Shown here: positions 28,167 through 36,700 of the stretch, one piece after another
Layout: every line of letters begins with the position of its first letter
Position numbering within the stretch: the first letter of the stretch is position 1
The notes under the pieces: generated by a model
Databases searched by the model: none
The model's input: only the letters and a program-made list of their open reading frames with translations
Told to the model about the DNA's origin: nothing
Assembly: GCA_020636375.1 (NCBI GenBank)
Contig: JACJXZ010000002.1
Location: forward strand, 558,001-622,000
Direction of reading: 5' to 3'
DNA length: 64,000 nt
Source: Lewinellaceae bacterium
GTDB taxonomy: Bacteria > Bacteroidota > Bacteroidia > Chitinophagales > Saprospiraceae
Program-made: the position numbers and the translations under genes

Positions 28167-29138
28167 CTAAAACGAAGAACCGGCCTGCACCATTTCGTGT
28201 GCCCCGTCGCGGGTCAAGACATAAGAAAACCCCGGATGGATGGCATAAGCGCCCACCATCCCTTCCCGGTTCAGGGCGAGGAAACCCACCTGGAACTCCC
28301 GGTATCCCTTCTGTTTGCGGATAATGCGGCGGATGGCTTCCTCGCAGGCGGCCTGGGGCGGCATGCCCTGGCGCATAAGCTCTACGACCAGGAAAGAGCC
28401 GGCCGTTTTGATCACGGCCTCTCCCAGTCCGGTGGCCACGGCGGCGCCGATCTCGTCGTCGACGAACAGGCCGGCGCCGATGATGGGCGAGTCCCCTACC
28501 CTGCCGTGCATTTTGAAAGCCGCCCCGCTGGTGGTGCAGGCGCCGGCGATCCGCCCGTCCTGCCCGATGCCCAGCATGCCGATGGTGTCGTGGTTTTCGA
28601 TATTGATGACCGGCTGGTACTGAGACTTTACTTTCCATTCCTCCCAACTCTTTTCTGCGTCGGCAGTCAGCAGGTTGGTTTGCCTGAACCCATTTTCCAG
28701 GGCAAACTGCAGGGCGCCATCTCCGGCCAGCATGACATGAGGGGTTTTTTCCATAACCAGCCGGGCCACCGAGATGGGATGCATGATATGTTGCAGGAAG
28801 CAGACCGAGCCGCAGTTGCCCTCTTCGTCCATGATGCAGGCATCGAGCGTCACCTTTCCGTCGCGGTCGGGCCGCCCCCCATATCCTACGGACATGTCCT
28901 CCGGGTCGGCTTCTACCCGGCGTACGCCCTGCTCTACGGCGTCGAGGGCGCGCCCGCCCTTTTTGATCACTTTCCAGGCCGTTTTGTTGGCGGGCACGTT
29001 ATTCCAGGTCGAAACCACCATCGGAGGCGGTGCCGCCAGGATGCCGGCCTGGCGGTGCGCAGCCCGGGAGATGTTGCCTAAAGCGATGCCCACACTTCCC
29101 AACAAGGACCGGGCGATGAATTTTCTTCGGTCAGCCAT
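28167..29138 (-). CDS. N4-(beta-N-acetylglucosaminyl)-L-asparaginase family Ntn hydrolase
   Basis: This 323-residue protein begins with a possible Tat or Sec signal (MADRRKFIARSLLGSVGIAL). The family core follows: VVSTWNNVPANKTAW near residue 42, GYGGRPDRDGKVTLDA near 95, and the autocleavage site NIENHDTIGMLG with the nucleophile Thr185. Cleavage before Thr185 would give alpha and beta chains. GAGLFVDDEIGAA and ATGLGEAVIKT follow as in bacterial glycosylasparaginases. The enzyme removes the glycan from Asn-linked GlcNAc or hydrolyses related amides, probably in the periplasm for glycoprotein turnover. I chose MADRRKF over an ATG 81 bases upstream because it places the twin-arginine-like stretch at the N-terminus. 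Confidence 0.9.
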   Translation of the reverse strand: MADRRKFIARSLLGSVGIALGNISRAAHRQAGILAAPPPMVVSTWNNVPANKTAWKVIKKGGRALDAVEQGVRRVEADPEDMSVGYGGRPDRDGKVTLDACIMDEEGNCGSVCFLQHIMHPISVARLVMEKTPHVMLAGDGALQFALENGFRQTNLLTADAEKSWEEWKVKSQYQPVINIENHDTIGMLGIGQDGRIAGACTTSGAAFKMHGRVGDSPIIGAGLFVDDEIGAAVATGLGEAVIKTAGSFLVVELMRQGMPPQAACEEAIRRIIRKQKGYREFQVGFLALNREGMVGAYAIHPGFSYVLTRDGAHEMVQAGSSF

Positions 29139-29243
29139 GTGCTTTATTTGAGGGTTACGCTGGCCGTGTTTGGTTTTGGCTTCAAAACCGAGCGTACGAC
29201 AGCACAGAAACATCCCCAAAGTTCAAAAAAAAAATGAAAAACC

Positions 29244-30473
29244 CTAATCAAAGAATCCGGTGGCGGTTTGTTGCGGTTCTTCATCCGTTCTTTCCGAGAG
29301 GAAATCCAGTTTGGCGACAGGCCGGAAGCAGCGAAGGAAGGAAAAGGCGGGCCGGGTAAACTGGTCAATCTGTTGCAACAGGGCGGCTTCGGGGGAGAGC
29401 ATGCATATTTCCGGTTCGTCGGCCAATTCTCCGTCAGCATCGGCATCCAGCACGGGGCAACCCCGGCGGCCTTTGGGCCCGGGAAGCCTGGGGCATTCGT
29501 CATCCTGGTTGGCAATGCCGTCCTGGTCGGAATCGGGGCAGCCGAGGGTAAGAATGGTGCCGGGGCTGAGGGGGCAGCGGTCCTCCCGGTCGGCCACGCC
29601 GTCTCCGTCGGTGTCGGGGCAGCCGTTCAGCTGGCGGGGGCCGGCATCGTCGGGGCAGAGGTCCTCGAGGTCCTCCACCCCATCCCGGTCCTGGTCGGGG
29701 CAGCCGAGGGCAGTAAAGCTGCCCTTCACCTGCGGGCAGGCGTCTTCCTTATCGGCAATGCCGTCGCGGTCGGCGTCTTTGGGGACAAACCGGAAAGAGA
29801 GGGTAGCCCCGGCATAAGAGATCCAGTCGTTGGTTCCGGGCTTCCCGGCGTGGCTGATGCCGTCGATATAGTCGGTGAAGGCAGTGGTGGCCGATGCTTC
29901 CAGCCCGAGGAGGACGACGGGGCTGAGGTCCAGTTTTATCCCGATACCGAAGGGGACGGCCAGGTGGGTTTGCGGGAAAGGCTCGCGGCGATCGGCCTCG
30001 ATGAGCGGCTGGAGGTCGTCCAATCTGGTCTTCGAGAAATCGGGCCCGGCATCCAGGTAGGCCAGCCCGGCGCCTGCAAATACATAAGGGGAGATCAATC
30101 CCCGGAAGTAAGCCGTATCCGGGTAGCGCCGCCACCCGAAGGGCTCCCACTCCAGCAGGAGGGCCGCCTGCCCGGCCTGGCTCTGAAAACGGAAATTGCG
30201 GATATCGAAGCCCTGCTCCGAAAAGTTGCGGTCATCGCCCGACAATTCGGCGTAGGACAGGTTCAGCCGCAAGGCCCACCCGGTGGCGAGGTGGTGCCGC
30301 AAAAACAGCCCGTAGGCCCGGTTCACCTCTTCCCATTCCGGGTGCCAGTCGGGGGCCAGGTCGCCCTGGTATCCGGCGCCGCCGATAGCCAGGCCGGCCT
30401 CCCACTTCGGTTGGGCCAGCAATATCAGCGGCCCCATCAGCAGACATGTACATAGTGCGTGTAGCCTCATCAA
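29244..30473 (-). CDS. Outer-membrane beta-barrel protein with thrombospondin type 3 repeats, no OmpA domain
   Basis: The 409 residues start with a signal peptide (about 1-20) and a DUF6089-type barrel (KWEAGLAIGGAGYQGDLAP, strands to about residue 250). Then come five calcium-binding type 3 repeats with the form DxDxDGxxDxxDxCP (residues about 255-370, for example GCPDTDGDGVADREDRCP). Proteins of this build usually end in an OmpA/MotB peptidoglycan-binding domain. This one ends 50 residues after the last repeat in a tail without that domain (DEEPQQTATGFFD). It probably sits in the outer membrane with the repeats in the periplasm. The start could be the second Met. Confidence 0.82.
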   Translation of the reverse strand: MMRLHALCTCLLMGPLILLAQPKWEAGLAIGGAGYQGDLAPDWHPEWEEVNRAYGLFLRHHLATGWALRLNLSYAELSGDDRNFSEQGFDIRNFRFQSQAGQAALLLEWEPFGWRRYPDTAYFRGLISPYVFAGAGLAYLDAGPDFSKTRLDDLQPLIEADRREPFPQTHLAVPFGIGIKLDLSPVVLLGLEASATTAFTDYIDGISHAGKPGTNDWISYAGATLSFRFVPKDADRDGIADKEDACPQVKGSFTALGCPDQDRDGVEDLEDLCPDDAGPRQLNGCPDTDGDGVADREDRCPLSPGTILTLGCPDSDQDGIANQDDECPRLPGPKGRRGCPVLDADADGELADEPEICMLSPEAALLQQIDQFTRPAFSFLRCFRPVAKLDFLSERTDEEPQQTATGFFD

Positions 30474-30534
30474 GCATTTGTTTACGTCATGGGAAAATGG
30501 TAGTTGCTTGAAAGTATGTTAGCTCTTTTCTGTT

Positions 30535-30665
30535 GCGACTATTTAGCAGCCCTCCGCTTTTTAGCCACGAAGACACAAAAACACTAAGATTGCACAAAGC
30601 CTTGGTGCGATCTTGGTTTCTTCGTGTCTTCGTGGCAAAGGCATCAGGCCCACCTAAATAGTTAC
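30535..30665. mobile_element. Small inverted-repeat element (AACTATTTAG family), copy 1
   Basis: The ends GCGACTATTTAG (30535-30546) and CCTAAATAGTTAC (30653-30665) are inverted. Inside, GCCACGAAGACAC...TTCGTGTCTTCGTGGC (30564-30636) forms a long imperfect hairpin. A second copy is at 39716-39880 and a fragment of the inner arm lies before the thiolase gene. No coding capacity. The remaining bases of the 591-base gap 30474-31064 show only the nrd terminator. Confidence 0.7.
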
Positions 30666-30995
30666 TTTCTGTTTGTAAAACCTCATCCTTCCCTGCTCCC
30701 GGCAGCCAGGGCCACCTTGCAGGGCACACGGTTCCTCGTCGTTAGCGCTTGAATCTTGCTGAGGGGGGTAGGCGGACTATCGGCTAAAGATGATAAACAT
30801 AACCAGGGAAAACAGAAATCACATCTAAGATAAGGCGATAAAATCTATACACAAAAAAAGCATATAGAAAATGTGTTGAAATAAGGGATTTGGCAGGGCA
30901 GGAGGGTAAGAGGGGGGCGCGATTCCTTTTTGTACCCCTTGCCCGGTTTTAGGTCTTAGGCTATAGGTTTTAGGGGCAAACCATCCTCCCGGCCC

Positions 30996-31028
30996 AAAAA
31001 AAAGGCAGGCCGCCGCAGCAGCCCGCCT
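30996..31028 (-). terminator. Intrinsic terminator of nrdBA
   Basis: On the minus strand an 8-bp stem AGGCGGGC/GCCTGCCT (one G-U pair) is followed by eight T. It lies 37 bases after the nrdA stop. Confidence 0.75.
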
Positions 31029-31064
31029 CTAGTTTCAGCAAGTTATATTAAGAGAGAAAAGCCA

Positions 31065-33458
31065 TCAGGACCCGCACATCAGGCAATCCGGGTCGTCCAG
31101 GCTGCAGGCCTGCCCCTCGGCGGCTTCGTTGCCGGCCGGGATTTCCGGGGCGGCCTCTTCGGCGGCGGCAACCACCGCTTTCCTGTCGGCAGTTTGCTTG
31201 ACCGTAAATTTAATGGGGTCGGTAGCTGCCTTGCTGCGCAGGTAGTACATGCCGGTCTTGAGCCCTTTCTGCCAGGCGTAGAAGTGCATGGAGGACAGCT
31301 TCCCGAAGTTGGGGTCCTGCAGGAAGAGGTTCATGCTCTGGCTCTGGCAGATGAAGGCGCCGCGGTCGGCCGCCATATCGATGATGGCCTTCTGGCTGAT
31401 TTCCCAGACCGTTCTATACAGTTCTTTGAGCTCGTCCGGGATTTCGTCGATCTCCTGGACGGAGCCGTTGGCGGCCATCAGGCGGTGTTTCATGTCTTCA
31501 TCCCACAGCCCCAGCCCGATCAGGTCGTGCAGCAGGTGTTTGTTCACGACGATGAATTCGCCGGACAGGGTGCGGCGGGTGTAGATGTTGGAGGTATAAG
31601 GCTCGAAGCACTCATTGTTGCCCAGGATCTGGGAGGTGGAGGCCGTCGGCATGGGTGCAAGCAGCAGGCTGTTGCGCAGGCCGTGCTTTTTGATGCGCTT
31701 CTTCAGGCCGGCCCAGTCCCAGCGGTCGGTCGGTTGGGCGCCCCACATGTCATACTGCAGCTCTCCCTTGCTGGCCGGCGAGCCCGGGAAGGTCTCGTAG
31801 TGGCCGTGGCGCTCCGCCAGGGCACAGGACTCGGTGAGCGCCGCAAAGTAAATGGTTTCGAAGATGTCGCGGTTGAGCTGGCGCGCTCCCGGGCTATCGA
31901 AGGGGAAGCGCATCAGGATGAAGGCGTCGGCCAGCCCCTGAACGCCGATGCCGATGGGCCGGTGGCGCATATTGGAGTTGCGGGCCTCCGGGATCGGATA
32001 ATAGTTGATGTCGATTACCTTGTTCAGGTTGCGGGTGACCACCCGGCTGATCTCGAACAGCCTTTCAAAATCGAACTCCCGGGTTTCCTCATCGACGAAC
32101 TTGGGCAGGGCGATGGAGGCCAGGTTGCACACGGCCACCTCGTCCGGCGAGGTGTACTCCATGATCTCGGTGCAGAGGTTGCTGGAGCGGATGGTGCCCA
32201 GGTTTTTCTGGTTGGACTTCCGGTTGGCGGCGTCCTTGTACAATATATATGGCGTGCCGGTCTCGATCTGCGATTCCAGGATGGCGAACCACAGCTCCTG
32301 GGCGCGGACGGTTTTCCGGGCGCGGCCCTCCTGCTCATACTGGTGGTAGAGGGCTTCGAACTCGCCGCCGTAGCAATCGAACAGGCCCGGCGCTTCGTTC
32401 GGGCAGAAGAGCGACCACTCCCCGTCTTCCCTGACGCGCTCCATGAACAGGTCCGGAATCCACATGGCGTAGAACAGGTCGCGGGCGCGCAGCTCTTCCT
32501 TGCCATGGTTTTTCTTCAGGTCGAGGAATTCGAAGACGTCGGCATGCCAGGGTTCGAGGTAGGCGGCGAAGGCGCCTTTGCGTTTCCCGCCCCCCTGGTC
32601 GACGTAGCGGGCCGTATCGTTGTATACCTTCAGCATGGGAATGATGCCGTTGGAAGTGCCGCCGGTGCCCTTGATGTAGCTGCCGGTAGCCCGGATGTTG
32701 TGGATGCTCAGGCCGATCCCGCCGGCGGACTGGGAGATCTTGGCGCAACGGGAGAGGGTTTCGAAAATGCCCGAGATGGAATCGTCGGTCATTGAAAGCA
32801 AAAAGCACGAACTCAGCTGCGGCTTCGGCGTCCCCGCATTGAACAGGGTTGGCGTGGCGTGGATAAACCACTTCTCCGAGATCAGGTTGTACGTCTCGAT
32901 GGCCGCTTCGATGTCCTCCCCGTGGATGCCTACAGCCGCACGCATGATCATGTGCTGGGGCCGCTCGACCACCTGCCCGTCCATGCGCATGAGGTAAGAG
33001 CGCTCCAGGGTTTTGAAGCCGAAGTAGTCGAAGCTGTAGTCGCGGTCGTAGATGATGGCCGAGTCCAGCTCGTCGCGGTGTTTCCAGATGATGTTGAAGG
33101 TGTCGTCGCCGATCAGCCCGGCGGGCTCGCCCGTCTTGGGGTCGATGTAGTTGTAGAGGTCCTTCATGGTGCGGGCAAAGGACTTCTTGGTGTTTTTGTG
33201 CAGGTTGGACACGGCGATGCGGGCGGCCAGGATGGCGTATTCCGGATGCTCGGGCGCCATGGTGGCGGCGGTCTCGGCCGCCAGGTTGTCCAGCTCGGTA
33301 GTGGTCACGCCGTCGTACAAGCCCTGGATTACCTTCTTGGCGATCTCGATATAGTCGATGTACCTCGTGTCGAGGTCGTAGCAGAGTTTTTTGATGCGGG
33401 CGGTAATCTTGTCAAAACTGACGTCTTCGCGCTTGCCGCTTCTTTTGATGACTTCCAT
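31065..33458 (-). CDS. nrdA: Class Ia ribonucleoside-diphosphate reductase, alpha subunit
   Basis: The 797-residue catalytic subunit reduces ribonucleotides to deoxyribonucleotides with the radical supplied by NrdB. An ATP-cone begins the protein (MEVIKRSGKREDVSFDKIT). Active-site features are the first redox Cys in LSSCFLLSM, SSN/SNLCTEI (Asn, Cys and Glu of the active site), the second redox Cys in EVAVCNLASI, and NIYTRRTLSGEF with the radical-transfer tyrosines. The C-terminal tail ends DDPDCLMCGS, with two cysteines that shuttle electrons from thioredoxin. The open frame continues 61 codons upstream through a repeat array as a Lys/Thr/Pro-rich tail. I chose the ATP-cone Met as the start because the tail is pure array sequence. 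It follows nrdB. Confidence 0.95.
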   Translation of the reverse strand: MEVIKRSGKREDVSFDKITARIKKLCYDLDTRYIDYIEIAKKVIQGLYDGVTTTELDNLAAETAATMAPEHPEYAILAARIAVSNLHKNTKKSFARTMKDLYNYIDPKTGEPAGLIGDDTFNIIWKHRDELDSAIIYDRDYSFDYFGFKTLERSYLMRMDGQVVERPQHMIMRAAVGIHGEDIEAAIETYNLISEKWFIHATPTLFNAGTPKPQLSSCFLLSMTDDSISGIFETLSRCAKISQSAGGIGLSIHNIRATGSYIKGTGGTSNGIIPMLKVYNDTARYVDQGGGKRKGAFAAYLEPWHADVFEFLDLKKNHGKEELRARDLFYAMWIPDLFMERVREDGEWSLFCPNEAPGLFDCYGGEFEALYHQYEQEGRARKTVRAQELWFAILESQIETGTPYILYKDAANRKSNQKNLGTIRSSNLCTEIMEYTSPDEVAVCNLASIALPKFVDEETREFDFERLFEISRVVTRNLNKVIDINYYPIPEARNSNMRHRPIGIGVQGLADAFILMRFPFDSPGARQLNRDIFETIYFAALTESCALAERHGHYETFPGSPASKGELQYDMWGAQPTDRWDWAGLKKRIKKHGLRNSLLLAPMPTASTSQILGNNECFEPYTSNIYTRRTLSGEFIVVNKHLLHDLIGLGLWDEDMKHRLMAANGSVQEIDEIPDELKELYRTVWEISQKAIIDMAADRGAFICQSQSMNLFLQDPNFGKLSSMHFYAWQKGLKTGMYYLRSKAATDPIKFTVKQTADRKAVVAAAEEAAPEIPAGNEAAEGQACSLDDPDCLMCGS

Positions 33459-33459
33459 G

Positions 33460-33642
33460 GTTTGGGTGGTTTTGCGGTTTTGTGGTTTTGTGGTTTTGCG
33501 GTCTTTCGGTTTTGTGGTTTTGCGGTTTCGTGGTTTTGCGGTTTCGTGGTCTTTCGGTGTTGTGGTGTTACGGTTTTGTGGTTTTGTGGTTTTGCGGCCG
33601 TAACACCGAAACACCGAAATACCGAAACACCGTAACACCATT
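33460..33642. repeat. Octamer tandem array filling the nrdB-nrdA spacer
   Basis: About 22 units of 8 bp, mostly GGTTTTGC/GGTTTTGT/GGTTTCGT. Near 33597 the array switches to CACCGAAA/CACCGTAA units, which are the same family on the other strand. It occupies the whole space between the nrdA start codon and the nrdB stop codon. The frame of nrdA stays open through it. Confidence 0.9.
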
Positions 33643-33652
33643 GCAACAGCTT

Positions 33653-34642
33653 CTAAAAGTCTTCATCCAAAGAGAAGACCTGCTTATCGCGGCCGGACAT
33701 GACGCCGGACTTCTGGTAGTCGCCCACGCGTTTTTCGAAGAAGTTGGTCTTGCCCTGCAGGGAGATCATATCCATCCAGGGGAAGGGGTTTTCGGCGTTG
33801 TAGACTTTGGGCTGGTTGAGGGCGGCCAGCAGGCGGTCGGCGACGAACTCGATGTACTGGCACATCAAATCGGCGTTCATGCCGATGAGGTTGACGGGCA
33901 GGGCGTCGGAGACGAACTCTTTCTCGATATCCACCGCGTCGGTGATGATCTTGCGGATGGTTTCTGCCGGCAGCTTATTCCGGATGTGGCGGTTGTAGAG
34001 CAGGCAGGCGAAATCGCAGTGCATGCCTTCGTCGCGGGAGATCAGTTCGTTGGAGAAAGACAGCCCCGGCATCAGCCCCCGTTTTTTCAGCCAGAAAATA
34101 GAACAGAAAGAACCGGAGAAGAAGATGCCCTCCACGGCTGCGAAGGCAATCAGGCGTTCGGCAAAGGAAGCGTTTTCGATCCACCGCAGGGCCCAGTGGG
34201 CCTTTTTCTTCACGCAGTCCAGCGTTTCGATGGCGTTGAAGAGGTAGTCCTTCTCTTTGGTGTCCTTGATATAAGTATCGATCAGCAGGGAATAGGTCTC
34301 GGAGTGGATATTTTCCATCATGATCTGGAAGCCGTAGAAGAACTTGGCTTCCGTATACTGCACCTCGCTGACGAAATTTTCCGCCAGGTTTTCATTGACG
34401 ATGCCGTCGCTGGCGGCGAAAAAGGCCAGCACGTGCTTGATGAAGTGGCGTTCGTCATCGTTCAGCTTGTCGTTCCAGTCTGTCAGGTCGGAAGACAAGT
34501 CGATCTCCTCGGCGGTCCAGAAACTGGCTTCCGACTTCTTGTAAAAGGCCCAAATATCGTCGTGTTTGATGGGGAAAAGGACAAAACGGTTGGGGTTTTC
34601 CTGTAGGATCGGCTCTGCTTGCTGAGTCATGTTACTAAGCAT
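33653..34642 (-). CDS. nrdB: Class Ia ribonucleoside-diphosphate reductase, beta subunit (eukaryote-like)
   Basis: The 329-residue radical-generating subunit carries the di-iron ligands Asp79 (FFAASDGIV), Glu110 and His113 and the radical Tyr117 in MENIHSETYS, then Glu in FAAVEGIFF and the Glu-His pair in RDEGMHCDF. The stretch YGFQIMMENIHSETYSLL is much closer to eukaryotic R2 than to E. coli NrdB, as is known for Bacteroidota. The C-terminus SGRDKQVFSLDEDF is the R1-docking tail. The protein may start at the second Met (MTQQAEP). It is first in the nrdBA operon. Its upstream region contains an inverted-repeat element and a DnaA-box cluster. Confidence 0.95.
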   Translation of the reverse strand: MLSNMTQQAEPILQENPNRFVLFPIKHDDIWAFYKKSEASFWTAEEIDLSSDLTDWNDKLNDDERHFIKHVLAFFAASDGIVNENLAENFVSEVQYTEAKFFYGFQIMMENIHSETYSLLIDTYIKDTKEKDYLFNAIETLDCVKKKAHWALRWIENASFAERLIAFAAVEGIFFSGSFCSIFWLKKRGLMPGLSFSNELISRDEGMHCDFACLLYNRHIRNKLPAETIRKIITDAVDIEKEFVSDALPVNLIGMNADLMCQYIEFVADRLLAALNQPKVYNAENPFPWMDMISLQGKTNFFEKRVGDYQKSGVMSGRDKQVFSLDEDF

Positions 34643-34784
34643 TTTTAATTTTTAAGATGAAAAGTTTATAAAAGAAGCGCTGCCAGCCGGGGATACGGCA
34701 ACAGGTCACCCTGCGCAATGCACGGCCCGTACGTTGCATGCCGGAGCATCACATATCCGGATTGGCTGTAAACCTGCTGTTATT

Positions 34785-34951
34785 TAGAGCATGTTTGGAG
34801 GTGGTGCTTTTGAAGCGAAAAATCCAGATTTTGGGTTCTGATGAAGGCATTTTTCCGTCCCATAGCAGCGCTACGGGGCGGAAAAATGGCAAAGTGAGGT
34901 TCCAAAAGCTGGGTTTTGCAGCCAAAATGACTACCTCCAAACATGCTCTTA
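34785..34951. mobile_element. 167-bp hairpin element with about 80-bp arms
   Basis: The whole segment is one imperfect inverted repeat. It starts TAGAGCATGTTTGGAGGT and ends with the near-complement ACCTCCAAACATGCTCTTA. The arms stay similar up to a palindromic centre around 34868 (CATAGCAGCGCTACGGGG). It has no coding capacity, which fits a MITE or a degenerate insertion-sequence end pair. Confidence 0.75.
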
Positions 34952-35108
34952 GGATACTTTCGGGAGTTTCCTGCCTGGCTGTCCTGATGGAAACCGGTGG
35001 CAGAGGCGACTGCTGCTTAAGCTTGCGCAGACAGGTGTGGCTGTCTTCCCAGTATGCTTTGTTTGTCAGCACTAAATTAATAAGATCGCCCTTTCGTTGC
35101 GGCCAAAG

Positions 35109-35209
35109 TTATCAACACAGTGTTGATAAATTAGATAAAATTCTGTTTATCAGCACTTAATCACTGTTAGTTATTTTTTCCACAATGTGGAAAACTCTAT
35201 TGTGGATAA
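35109..35209. promoter_or_regulatory. Palindromic DnaA-box-like cluster upstream of nrdBA
   Basis: Three sites lie within 101 bases of AT-rich DNA. The perfect palindrome 35109-35129 consists of TTATCAACAC and its complement around one base. The perfect palindrome 35176-35194 consists of TTTTCCACA and its complement around one base. TGTGGATAA at 35201-35209 is a perfect TTATCCACA box on the minus strand. TTTTCCACA also fits TTWTNCACA. The cluster is 467-567 bases upstream of nrdB. Confidence 0.55.
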
Positions 35210-35245
35210 CTGTGGGGCTGTCATCCAATAAGTGATAAGCGGCTG

Positions 35246-35376
35246 CGGGCTACCCGTCTAGTGTTGGACACACCATGCCTCCTGCACACGCTCGGCCTCG
35301 ACTCCGCTCGGCCTTCCTCTTTCTGCTGTCCAGCGTTCGGCCGACCTCGCGCCGAGGCCCTCAGACGGGTAGCCCG
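35246..35376. repeat. 14-bp perfect inverted repeat flanking a 103-base GC-rich loop
   Basis: CGGGCTACCCGTCT at 35246-35259 and its exact complement at 35363-35376. The segment between is GC-rich with CTCGGCC repeats. It lies just downstream of the corA stop and may be its transcript end or a mobile remnant. It has no T-run. Confidence 0.6.
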
Positions 35377-35394
35377 GCGGAGGGCCATTCCACG

Positions 35395-36342
35395 CTAGAA
35401 CAACCGTTTGCGCTGGAAATACCAGGCCAGCAGCAGGCTCATGCCGATGGAGAGGGACATGATGATGTAGATGGCGTAGCCTTTGCTTTCGAGGGGGAGG
35501 GGGACGTTCATGCCGTAGAAGCTGGCGACGAGGGTAGGCACCATGAGGATGATGGTGATCAGGGTGAGGCGGCGGATGGTGATGTTGAGGTTGTTGGAGA
35601 TGATGGAGCCGTAGGCGTCCATGGTGCCGTTGAGGATATTGGTGTAGACGTTGGCCATTTCCAGGGCCTGGCTGTTGTCGATGATGATGTCTTCGAAGAG
35701 GTCGGATTTGTCCTCGTCGTCGCGAATATGGAGGAAGTCGGTCCGCTTCATTTTCATTTTGAGCAGTTCATTGGCGCTGAGGGTATTCACGAAGTAGACC
35801 AGGCTCTTCTCGATGCTGAGCAGTTGCTTGAGCTCCTTGTTGCGGCTGGAGTCGTAGAGTTCCTGTTCGATGAGGTTGCGCTTAAGGTTGAGCTTTTTCA
35901 GGCAGGTGAGGAAGCGGTAGACGTTTTGTTCCATGATCTGGAGCACGAAGGAGGATTCGTCGGCCGGCGTGAAATTTTTCACCTTGTCGTCGAGGAAGAG
36001 CTGAAGCACCGGGTTTTCGTGGGAGGTGATGGTGATCACGTGCTCGATGGTGATGATGATGCCGATCGGCACGGTGATATAGATGGCGTCGTTCTCTTCC
36101 TCGGCCTCGTTCAGGATGGGGGTATTGACGACGATCAGGCGCACATCGTCCTCGCGCTCGTAGCGCGAACGCTCATCGATGTCGAGCGAGTCGGTAAGGA
36201 AGTCCAGCGGCACGTCAAACTGCATGGCTACTTCTTCGAGCTCCTCGTGGCTGAAAGGGGGAGAGATGTTGACCCAACAGCCAACTTCCGGTTCTTCCAG
36301 CTCTTTCAGCTTGCCTTCCTCTTTTGCGTAATACCGGATCAT
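35395..36342 (-). CDS. corA: CorA-family magnesium/cobalt transporter
   Basis: The 315-residue protein has the CorA layout: a cytoplasmic alpha/beta funnel domain (residues 1-about 240), a long stalk helix, and two C-terminal transmembrane helices (LTLITIILMVPTLVASF and YAIYIIMSLSIGMSLLLAWYF). The selectivity signature YGMNVP follows the first helix, and a basic C-terminus (FQRKRLF) ends the chain. It forms a pentamer that takes up Mg2+. I chose MIRYYAKEEGK over an ATG 39 bases upstream. No magnesium riboswitch could be seen in the 358 bases upstream. Confidence 0.93.
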   Translation of the reverse strand: MIRYYAKEEGKLKELEEPEVGCWVNISPPFSHEELEEVAMQFDVPLDFLTDSLDIDERSRYEREDDVRLIVVNTPILNEAEEENDAIYITVPIGIIITIEHVITITSHENPVLQLFLDDKVKNFTPADESSFVLQIMEQNVYRFLTCLKKLNLKRNLIEQELYDSSRNKELKQLLSIEKSLVYFVNTLSANELLKMKMKRTDFLHIRDDEDKSDLFEDIIIDNSQALEMANVYTNILNGTMDAYGSIISNNLNITIRRLTLITIILMVPTLVASFYGMNVPLPLESKGYAIYIIMSLSIGMSLLLAWYFQRKRLF

Positions 36343-36700
36343 GGCCTGACAGAATAAAGAGTGTGAAATTTTCCGGGACAAACATACGATTAATAAGCTG
36401 GGTTCGCAAATGGGTTTTAAAGGGGAAAGCTATAATGTTGCATTGGCAAACGGGCAGGCAGATTTATCCCCGGAGCAATTGTTATATTGCTGCATGTTTG
36501 AGGGCACTCCGGAAACCCATGCAATGGAACGAAGGAATGAAGGAAAGGAGGAATGATTACAAATAACCATGTATTTAAAATTGGTTTTCAATAATAAACA
36601 TACTATTGTTTTTATTCAATCATTCGTTCCTCCAGTCATTCATTCCTTTGTCGGACTTTCCGGAGCGGCCTCATGTTTACACCTAATATAAATAGTTGCC
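36343..36700. other. Divergent intergenic region corA / acylase with octamer-period repeats
   Basis: No gene. GAACGAAG/GAATGAAG/GAAAGGAG/GAATGATT at about 36526-36557 are 8-bp period units. At about 36617-36653 related units occur on the other strand (TCATTCGTTCCTCCAG and TCATTCATTCCTTTG, 16-base period). The AT-rich part between, 36557-36616, is the probable promoter region of the acylase. Confidence 0.55.

Noticed and set aside
33460..33641. N-terminal extension of NrdA encoded by the octamer array
   Set aside because: The frame is open, but the residues are only array translation. Family members start at the ATP cone. Kept as a finding, not as the gene start.
35109..35209. Chromosomal replication origin
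   Set aside because: DnaA boxes and AT-rich DNA are present, but dnaA, dnaN or other origin-linked genes are absent, so I report a DnaA-box cluster only.
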